64,000 bases of DNA from Iphinoe sp. HA4291-MV1. Its GTDB lineage: Bacteria > Cyanobacteriota > Cyanobacteriia > Cyanobacteriales > Nostocaceae. The position numbers were made by a program, and so were the translations under genes. Where the stretch lies: positions 1 through 64,000 of the forward strand of contig JAHHHH010000015.1 in the NCBI GenBank assembly GCA_019359415.1. Direction: 5' to 3'. How positions within the stretch are numbered: the stretch's first letter is position 1; each line of letters opens with the position of its first letter. This document shows, piece after piece, positions 9,777-18,081 of this stretch. The notes under the pieces were generated by a model, which made no database searches, was not told the DNA's origin, and worked only from the letters and a program-made list of their open reading frames with translations.

Positions 9777-9895
9777 TTGCCAACTTCTACTGTCCCCAGG
9801 CTAACGCCACCCACTCCAAACGCCTCAAGGGTTGCTTCACATGTAATATTATCGCCATCGGTATCGCCAGGTGCATAGCCACTACTATGTTTCAC
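9777..9895 (-). pseudogene. Duplicated fragment of the neighbouring cadherin-like/RTX gene
   Basis: On the minus strand this encodes YAPGDTDGDN-ITCEATLEAFG then VGGVSLGTVEVG, nearly identical to APGDTDGDN-ILGEATLEAFG in the gene at 9892-11077 (DNA around 10741-10850). The copy is about 100 bp, has no start of its own, and lies right against that gene's stop and the lipoprotein gene's stop. It is a partial duplication or a relic of a second paralogue. Confidence 0.75.
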
Positions 9896-11077
9896 TGCAC
9901 AGTCGTGAAATTATTAGCAGTCAGAGTCGTCGTATCAACTCCGGTTAAAGTCGCCAAAGTGTAACTACCAATGCCAATATTGATACCGGGTATGCCTAAA
10001 TTCGCTAACACTACTGGTTTGACATTGATATTACTGCCAGAAAATGTCAAATTATTGTAAGTTAAACCACCAGCCAAACCGATTTTATCTTCCTCAACAA
10101 CTTTGAAATCGGTAATTGTGTCCTTGGACAAAAAGTAGTTGGGATTGAGTACGAAGGTATCAGCACCAGGTCCACCAGTGATAGTGTCAAAACCTCTACC
10201 ACCGTCAATAAAGTCATCTCCTGCCAAGGCTTTGATAATATCGTCGCCACTCAAACCGAGAATGACATCGTTACCAGGAGTACCAGTGAGGTTATCATTA
10301 AAGATAGTACCGTTGATGTTTTTACCAACAGCAACTGTAACTAAACCAGTATCACTGCCATCTTTGCCATCGCTAAGGGTATACTCAAAGGTGGCATTGC
10401 CAGTGAAGTTGTTGTTGGGAGTAAAGATAACTGTGTCATCACTGGTGTCACCAGGAGTGTTGTTGTTATTTAAGGTGACAGTGCCGTTAGTTGGATTGCC
10501 GACAGCAGTGATGCTTAAAGGGTTGCCATCGGGGTCAGTGTCGTTAGCAAGCAGAGTGGTGACAGGAAGAGTCTTAGCAGTATTTGGGCGAGTGGTAGCG
10601 CTGTCGTCAACAGCGACTGGGAGTTGGTTAGGCGTAAAACTGAGACTCTCAATTGCCAAGTAATCGATCGCAGTCAGCTGAAACTTAGAAATGGACTTCC
10701 CGTTAAACAACTGGGAAACATTTATGTTAAAAGTTTCGTCGCCAACCTCTACTGTTCCCAGGCTAACGCCACCCACCCCAAACGCCTCAAGCGTTGCTTC
10801 ACCCAAAATATTATCGCCATCGGTATCGCCAGGTGCGAAGCCAATACGCGACAAAGTATAGGAAACATCAATTGCCGCACCGCTATTAAACGAAAAGATA
10901 ATTGTCTCTCCTCTATTAAGTGTTTCACCCGGGCTATTGAAAAAATTATTTCCCCCCCCCTTCAATCCCTAGGGAGATTCCGTCAACGACATCAGCCGAG
11001 CCAGTGATGGTTACGCCATTCACGTTGTAGATAGGACCGGAGAACGTGCCGTTAGTTTTAAAGTCAATCGTCGTCAT
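9892..11077 (-). CDS. Cadherin-like / RTX calcium-binding surface protein, frameshifted at a G9 tract
   Basis: The true start appears to be ATG 11077, preceded by CAGGAG: MTTIDFKTNGTFSGPIYNVN, then GVTITGSADVV. After ~42 codons the frame meets nine G (10952-10960) and stops. The next frame continues without a break to 9892. That part has a beta-sandwich N-terminal domain (APGDTDGDN), a cadherin-like/Ig-like tandem unit (PVAVDDSATT ... LLANDTDPDGNPLSI ... FTPNNNFTGNATFEYTLSDG) and RTX nonapeptide repeats (GTPGNDVILGLSGDD, AGDDFIDGGRGFDTITGG) that bind calcium after secretion. RTX proteins usually leave by type I secretion. Eight G would restore one ~395-codon frame. The frameshift could be phase variation, decay or a sequencing error. 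Confidence 0.75.
10952..10960. repeat. Homopolymer G9/C9 tract at frameshift site
   Basis: Nine C on the plus strand lie exactly where the two open frames of the cadherin-like/RTX gene meet. A length of 8 joins the frames; 9 puts the upstream frame into TAA two codons later. Confidence 0.85.
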
Positions 11078-11138
11078 TTGTTTAACTCCTGTATCTGTGT
11101 GTGATTTGTTGATCTCAAATAAGTGGAAAACATTTAGA

Positions 11139-11198
11139 GTGGATACTCTCAGTAGTCCACACCTAATTTCTTAGTGACACCATCGACAATGGAACACT
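11139..11198. repeat. 60-bp repeat, copy 1 (hairpin plus conserved tail)
   Basis: GTGGATACT...AGTAGTCCAC forms a hairpin, followed by ACACC, a T-rich spacer, then GACACCATCGACAATGGAACACT. A diverged second copy lies at 11721-11780 in the same orientation. Both are upstream of the genes they border and could be regulatory or a dispersed element. Confidence 0.55.
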
Positions 11199-11298
11199 TA
11201 AAAGTTGATATCGAAGATCTTGCACCTCCGGCTGAGTACGCCTTGAGGTGAAGTTCAAGGCTATAGCGATTCTCATTTGCATAGAATACACGCATACC

Positions 11299-11326
11299 GT
11301 AGGGGCACGGCATGCCGTGCCCCTAC
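11299..11326. repeat. 28-bp perfect palindrome (GTAGGGGCACGGCA arms)
   Basis: Two 14-bp arms meet without a loop. A shorter relative lies inside the LpxB-related gene at 50058-50080. Such GTAGGGGC...GCCCCTAC elements are scattered in cyanobacterial genomes. Confidence 0.85.
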
Positions 11327-11371
11327 AGATCAATCTATGTCGCACCCAATTGAGAACTGCTATAATAACCC

Positions 11372-11422
11372 AAGTCCGTTAAAACGGACTGAAAAACTTA
11401 CCCAGTTCGTTTTAACGGACTT
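11372..11422. repeat. Pair of 19-bp inverted repeats (AAGTCCGTTAAAACGGACT)
   Basis: AAGTCCGTTAAAACGGACT at 11372-11390 is itself near-palindromic. It is matched in inverted orientation, with one mismatch, at 11404-11422. The whole can fold as one or two hairpins. It lies in a gene-free interval between the RTX gene and the M50 protease gene. Confidence 0.75.
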
Positions 11423-11563
11423 AGACATGAAGACGACGGGATGACAATTCACGCTATGTATGTGTATCATAGGTATTAATTTTTTTTGATAAATTTTTTT
11501 GATAAATTTCAGTCGGATGCCACTTCAGTTCAAACCAATACCTTGGTCAAGATCATTTTAAGC

Positions 11564-11664
11564 AGGGCTTACGCAAAGAAACCCGGTTTCTACCAAAAAT
11601 CGTCTGTTTCGCAACAAAATACGAACGAAGAAACCGGGTTTCTGACAGATGGTGCGTAAGTCCT
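11564..11664. mobile_element. MITE-like element, 101 bp
   Basis: Outer inverted ends AGGGCTTACGCA / TGCGTAAGTCCT (one mismatch) enclose inner inverted repeats AAACCCGGTTTCT / AGAAACCGGGTTT. It has no coding capacity. The same inner repeat occurs at 16030-16058 and in another MITE-like unit at 36678-36788. Confidence 0.65.
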
Positions 11665-11720
11665 ATTAACGTTTGATTTGTCGAAGTTGTCAAACGATAG
11701 TTATAAATCGTTGCAATGGT

Positions 11721-11780
11721 GTGGACTACTGATAGTATCCACACCTCATTTTTTGCTGACACTATCGACAACGGAACACT
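11721..11780. repeat. 60-bp repeat, copy 2
   Basis: GTGGACTACT-GAT-AGTATCCAC hairpin, followed by ACACC and GACACTATCGACAACGGAACACT. It matches copy 1 at 11139-11198 and ends about 130 bp upstream of the M50 protease gene. Confidence 0.55.
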
Positions 11781-11907
11781 GTCAGAATATTCCATTCGCT
11801 ACATCAATCTCTAATCTGCGACAGCCGCGTTATAAATTATAAATATCCATGAACCACTGACTTACTCAGGCTTGGTTTCACAAGCAAAAGTTTAAAAAGG
11901 TTAAAAG

Positions 11908-13407
11908 ATGTTGACTTCTTCAGAAACGCCTATTATTGGCACAATTGTGCTCGTCGCTTTTGGAATCCTAGGTTGGGGCTTTTATCGCGCCAGATCTTAT
12001 GGCAAACTGGGAATCTTAGCCTGGTTGCAGTCGGTGGTATTGATGACTCCTTGGTTGCTGTTTTTTGGTTTGTTTGCAGCAGGGATTTACATCAATATAG
12101 TAGGTATATTGTTCTTGTTGGTAGTCTCCGCCGGAGTGTACATCTATTTAGGAAGACAGTTGCGAGCAGCCGGACAGGATGCAATACTTAGGCAACGGGC
12201 AACTCAAAGGCTTGAAGCTGATACCCCCCAGCAAGCTAGTCCCACAGATAATTCCAATCCTCCAGAAGGAACTGCACAGTTAAAACTTGAAGTCTTACCG
12301 ATTCCAGAAGAAGACTTGAACATCATTAAAAGTATTTTCGGTATTGATACCTTTTTTACCACAGAAACCATTGCTTACCAGGAAGGAGCCATTTTTAAAG
12401 GAAATCTGCGAGGAGATCCAGAAGCGGTTCACAACCGCCTGTCTGCGAGTTTGCAAGAACGTTTAGGTGATAAATATCGTCTATTCTTAGTGGAAAACAC
12501 AGATGGTAAACCCGTAGTCATTGTGCTTCCCAGTCGCAATGACCCCCGTCCAATGACACTACCACAGAAAGTCTTTGCTGTTATCTTGCTGGTGGGAACA
12601 ATCGCCACGAGCTTGGAGACTGGGGGGTTACTCCTGAATTTTGATTTCTTTGCCAGCCCAGAACGCATCGGAGAAGTTATACCCATCGGTGCTGGTATCT
12701 TAACAGTTTTGATAGCTCACGAAATCGGTCATTGGTTACTTGCTCGCCGTCATCAGATCCGCCTGAGCTTACCTTACTTTCTTCCTGCTGTACAAATTGG
12801 TTCTTTCGGTGCTATTACCCGTTTTGAATCTTTGCTACCTAACCGCAAGATACTATTCGATATTGCCCTAGCAGGACCAGCGGCTGGGGGAATTGTATCT
12901 TTATTAATGTTAGTATCTGGATTGCTCCTTTCTCATAAAGGTAGTCTATTTCAATTGCCACATGAATTTTTCTCTGGTTCTATTTTGGTAGGAACTTTGG
13001 CGCGGGTTATTCTTGGTTCTGCATTACAATCACCTTTGGTGGATATACATCCACTCGTGGTGATTGGTTGGTTAGGGTTGGTCGTTACTGCTTTAAATTT
13101 GATGCCAGCAGGTCAACTAGATGGTGGTCGTATTGTCCAAGCGATTTATGGACGAAAAACTGCAGGACGAGCAACAGTAGCTACCCTTATTTTACTCGCG
13201 TTAGTGTCTCTCGGTACTCCTTTAGCTATGTACTGGGCAATTGTGATTGTATTTTTACAACGAGATTTGGAACGTCCTAGCTTGAATGAAATTAGCGAAC
13301 CCGATGATGCACGTGCTGCTTTAGGTCTTTTGGCTTTGTTCTTGATGATTGTAACTCTCCTTCCACTCACTCCTGGTTTAGCTGGGCGTTTGGGAATTGG
13401 CGGGTAA
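11908..13407 (+). CDS. Site-2-protease-family (M50) membrane metalloprotease, EGY-like
   Basis: The 499-residue polytopic membrane protein begins with three hydrophobic helices (~1-90), then has a soluble insert (~90-210), then the catalytic membrane core. The zinc motif HEIGH is at 271-275 and the third ligand motif NLMPAGQLDGG is at 397-407 (D405). These are the hallmarks of intramembrane M50 proteases. The long N-terminal soluble domain and overall size resemble plant and cyanobacterial EGY proteins. The likely role is regulated proteolysis or photosynthetic membrane maintenance; the substrate is unknown. It starts at ATG 11908 and stands alone. Confidence 0.9.
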   Translation: MLTSSETPIIGTIVLVAFGILGWGFYRARSYGKLGILAWLQSVVLMTPWLLFFGLFAAGIYINIVGILFLLVVSAGVYIYLGRQLRAAGQDAILRQRATQRLEADTPQQASPTDNSNPPEGTAQLKLEVLPIPEEDLNIIKSIFGIDTFFTTETIAYQEGAIFKGNLRGDPEAVHNRLSASLQERLGDKYRLFLVENTDGKPVVIVLPSRNDPRPMTLPQKVFAVILLVGTIATSLETGGLLLNFDFFASPERIGEVIPIGAGILTVLIAHEIGHWLLARRHQIRLSLPYFLPAVQIGSFGAITRFESLLPNRKILFDIALAGPAAGGIVSLLMLVSGLLLSHKGSLFQLPHEFFSGSILVGTLARVILGSALQSPLVDIHPLVVIGWLGLVVTALNLMPAGQLDGGRIVQAIYGRKTAGRATVATLILLALVSLGTPLAMYWAIVIVFLQRDLERPSLNEISEPDDARAALGLLALFLMIVTLLPLTPGLAGRLGIGG

Positions 13408-13518
13408 TGTGTGGGCGTCTTGCGGTTTAGTCTTTGTATTGCAGTGCCATCTAAACGCAATCTGCTATATAAAACCTAGACAAGTCTAGACATTTACTTC
13501 TTTCTTCATCGGGACAAG

Positions 13519-13617
13519 ATGTTGCAAGCGCTGGAAAATAAGCCAGACTGGGTGAATCTGCCAGGACATCAACGACAAGAGGCGTGTAATGATGCTTGTG
13601 ATGCTTTCAAGCAGGGC
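13519..13617 (+). pseudogene. tnpB 5' fragment
   Basis: ATG 13519 opens MLQALENKPDWVNLPGHQRQ, then EACNDACDAFKQ, a pattern I associate with the N-terminal region of a cyanobacterial TnpB. After about 33 codons the similarity ends. The frame stays open to 13968 with sequence of no recognisable family. The opposite strand (13569-13916) is open too, so neither is convincing beyond the fragment. Confidence 0.45.
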
Positions 13618-13957
13618 ATATTCACTGCTGCCGTTGAGATACTGCTTTGGGGGGCGGCCACTAAATTAGCTGCTGCTAAAGAAAATAATCCTCCAGGACT
13701 AGCCAGTGAAGCAGTTGGAGCCGTAGGTTTAACCGTTGACATCTGCGTTGATTGGGCGACAAGTGCCCCGCCAGCGATCGCTGCGAAATATAGCACGACA
13801 GGAATCAACTGTCCCGTTTCCTCTACCCTCGAATCGCTGGAAACACAAATAATTTGGGTGAGGATTTCCGCGAATCCTCCCAAAGCATCTTTGTCAGTAA
13901 AAGCCTGTCCACCCATCTGTTCCGGCGACTGGCGACGCTACTTCGTTTACCGCTCTA

Positions 13958-14718
13958 TTAGCCTTTAGCCTCGATAAATTGACGTACAACAGAGGTCAAT
14001 TCGGGGTTTTCCGATACCTGGCACGGCGGGGGGTTGGAAAAACGGGACTTATTTTTGGGCTGAGTGGTTGAACCATTGTTTGTGAGATGAACCCCAGCAA
14101 GTAGCCTACTACCCCAATGGCATTTGGTTGGGGTCTTCTGTTTTGGTTTATATTTCTGGCAAAAACCTTTGTATTTCCTGGCACATTCCTCTAAGCTGTT
14201 ACCCAATCGCAAAAAAGCCGGATGCCAGTGAGTTAATCCATCGTCCGTTAAGCGTAGCGCTAACGCGCCGCTCCGCTAACATAACTACCATAGTTACTGA
14301 AATCGTAGAAAAAGCCTTTTCGCATTTTTGCTGCTTTCGGGTTGCCATGAATGTAGCTAATGGTATTTAACGCTCTTTCCTTATCTGATGGCGAAAATCC
14401 ATTGCAAAAATATCGCTTTTCCCAAAAATGCCCCGTTCGCTTTAACATTCGGTTAAAACACATCGCAGTATACCAATTGAGGAAGTGCATAATTTTGGGT
14501 AAATCATCCGGTTGGGCAGGCTCGATGAGATAATGGACGTGATTGGACATGATACAAAGAGCGTAGAGTTTGAACTTGTATTTATCCAACGCCTTCTTAA
14601 CGGCATAAAGAAACACTTCTCGACACTCCCGCCGTGCTAATCTAAACTCCCGGTTGTTGCAACGGGTGGTGATATGGTAAGAGTATCCAGTTTTTAAATT
14701 ACGGCGTTTCCTTGGCAT
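13958..14718 (-). pseudogene. REP-associated (RAYT) Y1 transposase, interrupted by a palindromic repeat
   Basis: RAYT enzymes are IS200/IS605-like single-strand transposases linked to spread of REP palindromes. From ATG 14718 the product has the HUH motif (MSNHVHYLIEP) and the tyrosine-containing helix (ISYIHGNPKAA). It then breaks at SNYGSY, where a palindrome (14252-14280) introduces a stop. The other side resumes in a different frame as LTDDGLTHWHPAFLRLGNS, then LEECARKYKGFCQKYKPK, the usual C-terminal part. Removing the repeat rejoins SNYGSY to LTDDGLT. The start codon is only 15 bp from that of the divergent Uma2 gene. Confidence 0.85.
14252..14280. repeat. 29-bp palindromic repeat inside RAYT gene
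   Basis: On the minus strand it begins GTTAGCGGAGCGGCGCGTTA and ends GCGCTACGC. It is about 25/29 identical to the repeat at 59727-59757 in an IS1-type remnant. It causes the RAYT frame break. Confidence 0.85.
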
Positions 14719-14733
14719 GGGAATTTTTCAGCA

Positions 14734-15336
14734 ATGATTACTTCAGCTACGGTAATTTTAAATTTAAAAAATGTAGACTTTAGCGACGAGCAATTTTACC
14801 AACTCTGCCAAGACAATCAAAATTGGCAATTGGAACGAACGACTAAAGGAGAATTAATAATTATGCCTCCCGTCGGTGGAGTCAGTGGAAATCGAGAAGC
14901 AGATTTGAATGCGGAAGTAGTAATTTGGAACCGTCAAACTCAACTGGGAAGAGTCTTTAGTTCTTCTACTATATTTCGCTTACCCAATGGTGGCGTTAGC
15001 GAAGCATGCCGTCAGGCTTATCGTTCTCCCGATGTCGCTTGGGTTGCTAGCGATCGCTGGCAATCATTAACACCAGAAGAACAAGAAAAGTTTCCCCCAT
15101 TATGTCCTGATTTTGTCATCGAATTGCGTTCTCGCACTGATTCCCTAACCCAACTTCAAGAAAAAATGCCGGAATATCTCAACAGTGGTTTGCGGTTAGG
15201 TTGGTTAATTAATCCCCAAGCACAACAAGTAGAAATCTCTCGTCCGAATCAAACCGTTGAAATTGTCCACTTACCCGCAAGTTTATCAGGAGAAGATGTC
15301 TTACCAGGATTTGTTTTAGATTTACCTATTTTTTGA
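14734..15336 (+). CDS. Uma2 (DUF820) family protein
   Basis: The 200-residue PD-(D/E)XK-fold protein belongs to a group greatly expanded in cyanobacteria and of uncertain function. Visible motifs are LERTTKGELIIMPPVGGVSG, then YRSPDVAWV (catalytic-type Asp) and CPDFVIELRSRTDSL (Glu), with the LGWLINP strand after them. Between RLPNG and YRSPD it has eight extra residues (GVSEACRQ), encoded by a palindromic repeat at 14992-15017 that keeps the frame. It starts at ATG 14734. It is followed after 33 bp by a second nuclease-fold gene. Confidence 0.85.
   Translation: MITSATVILNLKNVDFSDEQFYQLCQDNQNWQLERTTKGELIIMPPVGGVSGNREADLNAEVVIWNRQTQLGRVFSSSTIFRLPNGGVSEACRQAYRSPDVAWVASDRWQSLTPEEQEKFPPLCPDFVIELRSRTDSLTQLQEKMPEYLNSGLRLGWLINPQAQQVEISRPNQTVEIVHLPASLSGEDVLPGFVLDLPIF
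14992..15017. repeat. Palindromic repeat carried in frame in Uma2 gene
   Basis: GGCGTTAGCGAAGCATGCC then GTCAGGC. It resembles the dispersed GGCGTTAGC...GCC elements of cyanobacteria and encodes residues absent from other Uma2 proteins. Confidence 0.55.
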
Positions 15337-15344
15337 GGCGCAAA
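15317..15344. repeat. 28-bp direct repeat, copy 1
   Basis: The repeat begins TAGATTTACCTATTTTTTGA and ends GGCGCAAA. It overlaps the last codons of the Uma2 gene. An identical copy lies at 15973-16000. Confidence 0.9.
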
Positions 15345-15369
15345 CTTATCTGATGAGATTAGAACAAAA

Positions 15370-15975
15370 ATGCCTTATAGTCAATTCACTACGATCGCCA
15401 AAGTTAAAGAAGCCTTCAACCTCAATACAGCAGAGGGCATCAGATTTTTACCTGAAATTGACCCCATTCAACCCAGTTCTATCTTAACAGCAGTTCTTGA
15501 AGAAAATCTCCCCCTAGCAGTTGCTACAGGCAGTGAAAAAGCTAGATCTGAATTAATTATTAGCCCAGTTTTAGTCGAAGTCCGGCGCATTTTGAACCGT
15601 CAAATCAGTTTATTTTCTGGAGAAGATTTCAACGTAGATGAATCGCTGGGACTGAACGGACGTTGTGACTTCCTCATCAGTTGCTCCCCCGAACTTTTAG
15701 CCATTGAAGCACCAGCAGTTATCATTGTAGAAGCAAAACAAGCCGACCTCAAATCAGGTATTGGTCAGTGCGTTGCTGAAATGGTTGCTGCCCAAAAATA
15801 TAATATTGCTAAGGAAAAGCCTCTGCAAACTATATATGGTGCTGTTACCAACGGCAACCAATGGCAATTTATCAAACTGGAAGCAACCACAGTCACGATT
15901 GATTTGACAGTTTACCCCATCCCACCAGTAGAGCAAATATTAGCGTTTTTGGTATGGATGATACAGCAGAAATAG
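15370..15975 (+). CDS. PD-(D/E)XK nuclease-like protein of unknown role
   Basis: In the 201-residue protein, LNGRCDFLIS (Asp) followed by VIIVEAKQAD (Glu-x-Lys) is the signature of the restriction-endonuclease-like fold. It then has IGQCVAEMVAAQKYN and GAVTNGNQWQFIKL, typical of a family frequent in cyanobacteria. No methyltransferase or specificity gene is next to it, so a restriction role is not supported. It is bracketed by 28-bp direct repeats (15317-15344 and 15973-16000), which suggests it came or was duplicated as a unit with the Uma2 gene end. Confidence 0.75.
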   Translation: MPYSQFTTIAKVKEAFNLNTAEGIRFLPEIDPIQPSSILTAVLEENLPLAVATGSEKARSELIISPVLVEVRRILNRQISLFSGEDFNVDESLGLNGRCDFLISCSPELLAIEAPAVIIVEAKQADLKSGIGQCVAEMVAAQKYNIAKEKPLQTIYGAVTNGNQWQFIKLEATTVTIDLTVYPIPPVEQILAFLVWMIQQK

Positions 15976-16000
15976 ATTTACCTATTTTTTGAGGCGCAAA
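15973..16000. repeat. 28-bp direct repeat, copy 2
   Basis: This is identical to 15317-15344. It is followed by a second copy of TGGATGATACAGC, also found at the end of the nuclease gene (15955-15967), so the duplication is mosaic. Confidence 0.9.
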
Positions 16001-16029
16001 TGGATGATACAGCCGGAATGAAATCTGAA

Positions 16030-16058
16030 AACCCCGGTTTCTTCAAGAAACCGGGGTT
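16030..16058. terminator. 29-bp perfect palindrome, possible terminator or dispersed repeat
   Basis: AACCCCGGTTTCTT and its exact complement flank a single C. It lies downstream of the nuclease gene and could terminate its transcript, but it has no T-run. The same core occurs in the MITE-like units at 11564 and 36678. Confidence 0.55.
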
Positions 16059-16146
16059 CTGAACCACTAGTTATAAATCTTATCCTTGAGAGTAAACCAA
16101 TTCACATAAAATACATTTTCGACTGAGCATTTAACTAGAATCGCCA

Positions 16147-16215
16147 ATGCCCGACCTTATCACCATCCCCGGAATACCTGAACTTTGGACGCAAACTCAA
16201 GGCGACGCTACATAG
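16147..16215 (+). pseudogene. Subtilase (PatA/PatG-type S8 peptidase) N-terminal remnant
   Basis: The 22-codon frame contains ITIPGIPELWTQTQGD. This resembles the start of cyanobacterial S8 peptidases of the cyanobactin-maturation type (PGLQELWxxTLGD), just before their catalytic-Asp strand. It ends in TAG with no continuation recognised. The assignment rests on a short match. Confidence 0.35.
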
Positions 16216-16233
16216 TCCACCCTACTTCACTTA

Positions 16234-17487
16234 TCAAGGTTTCCAACCAGCCAGTAGATTTGGATAAGCAACTGGTGTGGGGAAAATTTTCTGGAAACCA
16301 GCTTGGCGTTGTTGTGGTGTTTCACCAGTGATATTCCAAAGGGTTTCGTAGAAAAAGAACGAGACTCCCGCAAACTTGCGTTCTCGCACTTGTTGTACTT
16401 GCGTCTGTATTTGTTGCATGGATATAGATTTATCTTTTAACCCAGTCATAATACCGATGCTCACTGGTATATGACTCCGCGCTGCTTTGACTTCTGGGTA
16501 CTCCAGTTCTTGAACAAAGACATTCAGGTCATCACGGTATATTTGTATAATCAGTTCTTCAATAAGTCCCAGTCGTTCCCACCTTTCCCAGTCTGCTAAG
16601 AAGGATTCGTAAGAAAAGCGCTGAGGATTGGGTGCTACAGAGACAAGACAGTTTCTTTTAGTTGCTTTAATTGCCTGGAATACTCGTTTCATGTAGTCAG
16701 TTATTTTATTAGCTCTCCAGCGTACCCATTCTGCGTCTTGAGGATTTGTTGAAGGAGCTTGACCACGATGTTCTTTTTTGTACAATGCAACTGTGTATGC
16801 ATCGTATCCCAATTCAGCAGGTAAGCCAAAATGGTCATCAAACTGAATACCATCAATGTCGTAGTTTTTGACGATTTCAACAATTAAATCTTGTATAAAT
16901 TGTTGGACTTCAGGATGAAAGGGATTTAGCCAAACCCGGTCATGGGTACCTTCTTTCCAAATTTTACTACCGTCACGGCGACTGGTTAGCCATTGCGGAC
17001 GATTTTTGGCTAATTGTGAGTCAGCAGGTGCCATAAAGCCAAACTCGAACCAGGGAATGACTGTTAAGCCTTTTTGATGCCCAACTGTGGCAATTTCTTT
17101 GAGTATATCTCGCCCTTGCAGTCCAGGGGCTGGGTCAAGCGATCGCCCGATAACTTTTTGTGCTACTTTGCTGGGGTAGAGTGTCCAACCCCAATTCCAA
17201 ACAGTAGGATATACTGTGTTGAAGTTTAAGTTTTTGAGGCTTTGTAAAGAACCTTGAAGGCGATCGCGCTCAAACAGCACATCACTATCTATGTTAGTTA
17301 ACCACACTCCCCGTAACTCAGATCTCTGCGGACGGGAAGGAGTATTTTGAGCATATAAAGGAAGTGAGAGCAGAATTGCAGCTACCATACTTAAAGCTAC
17401 CAAAAGTGCGAAAAACGATTGTTTATTAATTGCGAGAACTTTCTGAGACAGAAGCTTATTGCACCATTTCACCAATTTTTTCATCAT
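16234..17487 (-). CDS. Secreted GHL10/DUF187-type glycoside hydrolase-like protein
   Basis: The 417-residue protein has an N-terminal signal or anchor (hydrophobic residues ~24-46, ending PLYAQN). It then has the TIM-barrel pattern of the UPF0748/GHL10 family: RGVWLTNIDSDVLF at the first strand, NFNTVYPTVWNWG, KGLTVIPWFEFGF, and NYDIDGIQFDDHFG holding the acidic catalytic-type residues. These proteins are thought to cleave cell-envelope glycans outside the cytoplasm; the substrate is not proven. It starts at ATG 17487 (or 17484). Confidence 0.85.
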   Translation of the reverse strand: MMKKLVKWCNKLLSQKVLAINKQSFFALLVALSMVAAILLSLPLYAQNTPSRPQRSELRGVWLTNIDSDVLFERDRLQGSLQSLKNLNFNTVYPTVWNWGWTLYPSKVAQKVIGRSLDPAPGLQGRDILKEIATVGHQKGLTVIPWFEFGFMAPADSQLAKNRPQWLTSRRDGSKIWKEGTHDRVWLNPFHPEVQQFIQDLIVEIVKNYDIDGIQFDDHFGLPAELGYDAYTVALYKKEHRGQAPSTNPQDAEWVRWRANKITDYMKRVFQAIKATKRNCLVSVAPNPQRFSYESFLADWERWERLGLIEELIIQIYRDDLNVFVQELEYPEVKAARSHIPVSIGIMTGLKDKSISMQQIQTQVQQVRERKFAGVSFFFYETLWNITGETPQQRQAGFQKIFPTPVAYPNLLAGWKP

Positions 17488-18081
17488 TTACTTGTGAGAA
17501 AAGTTAAATTTTGTATGAGAAAACTATCAACAATGACTTAGAGCAATGGGCAGAAGTTGCTCTTCCACCTGTACATAGCATTCTTACTTAGCGATAGTAG
17601 TAACATATATTATTTATCTTTTTTAAAGATTTCTAGTTTTTGCGGAAATATTGATTATATGTAATAATATATACTAAATATATACAACTACGTAACCATC
17701 AATGTTTTGATGGAGGACAGGCAAAATGCTTTTCCCTTATGAATCTCCAGAATTTATTGAATAGTCCTTCTAAGTTTTTCTCCATCCAAATCACCCAATC
17801 AGGTAATTCACTAGGGTGAGGTATTTTCACCCAGCTTAAATCTAGTATAAACATTAAGGAACAATAGACAATCATAGTAGCGTCTATCTTCACATCTGCC
17901 TCGAAAGACAGGCGCTTTCATTATCCCAAGTCCTTCTTATTATTAGGGATAATAAACTTTTTTGTTCTGCACAGAGTTACTAGTTATTAGTTTTTGTCTT
18001 TTGACGCATACTAATATCTATTGACTAATATACAGACGTTCAATTTACTATCTTCACTATAAGTAACCTTGTCATATTGCT
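17488..18081. other. Intergenic region between divergent genes
   Basis: AT-rich DNA that must hold promoters for the hydrolase (minus) and the repeat protein (plus). A 64-codon minus-strand frame at 17699-17893 has no family features and lies in low-complexity sequence, so I do not call it. Confidence 0.4.

Noticed and set aside
10139-10663. Plus-strand 174-codon frame
   Set aside because: Shadow of the repeat-rich cadherin-like/RTX gene on the other strand.
13569-13916. Minus-strand 115-codon frame as a membrane protein
   Set aside because: It is antisense to the tnpB 5' fragment and has no recognised motif; neither strand's remainder is convincing.
15370-15975. Restriction-modification system
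   Set aside because: The nuclease-like gene has no methyltransferase partner nearby; the methyltransferase fragment at 22045 is distant and dead.
17699-17893. 64-codon minus-strand gene
   Set aside because: No ribosome site, no family pattern, AT-rich setting; likely chance.
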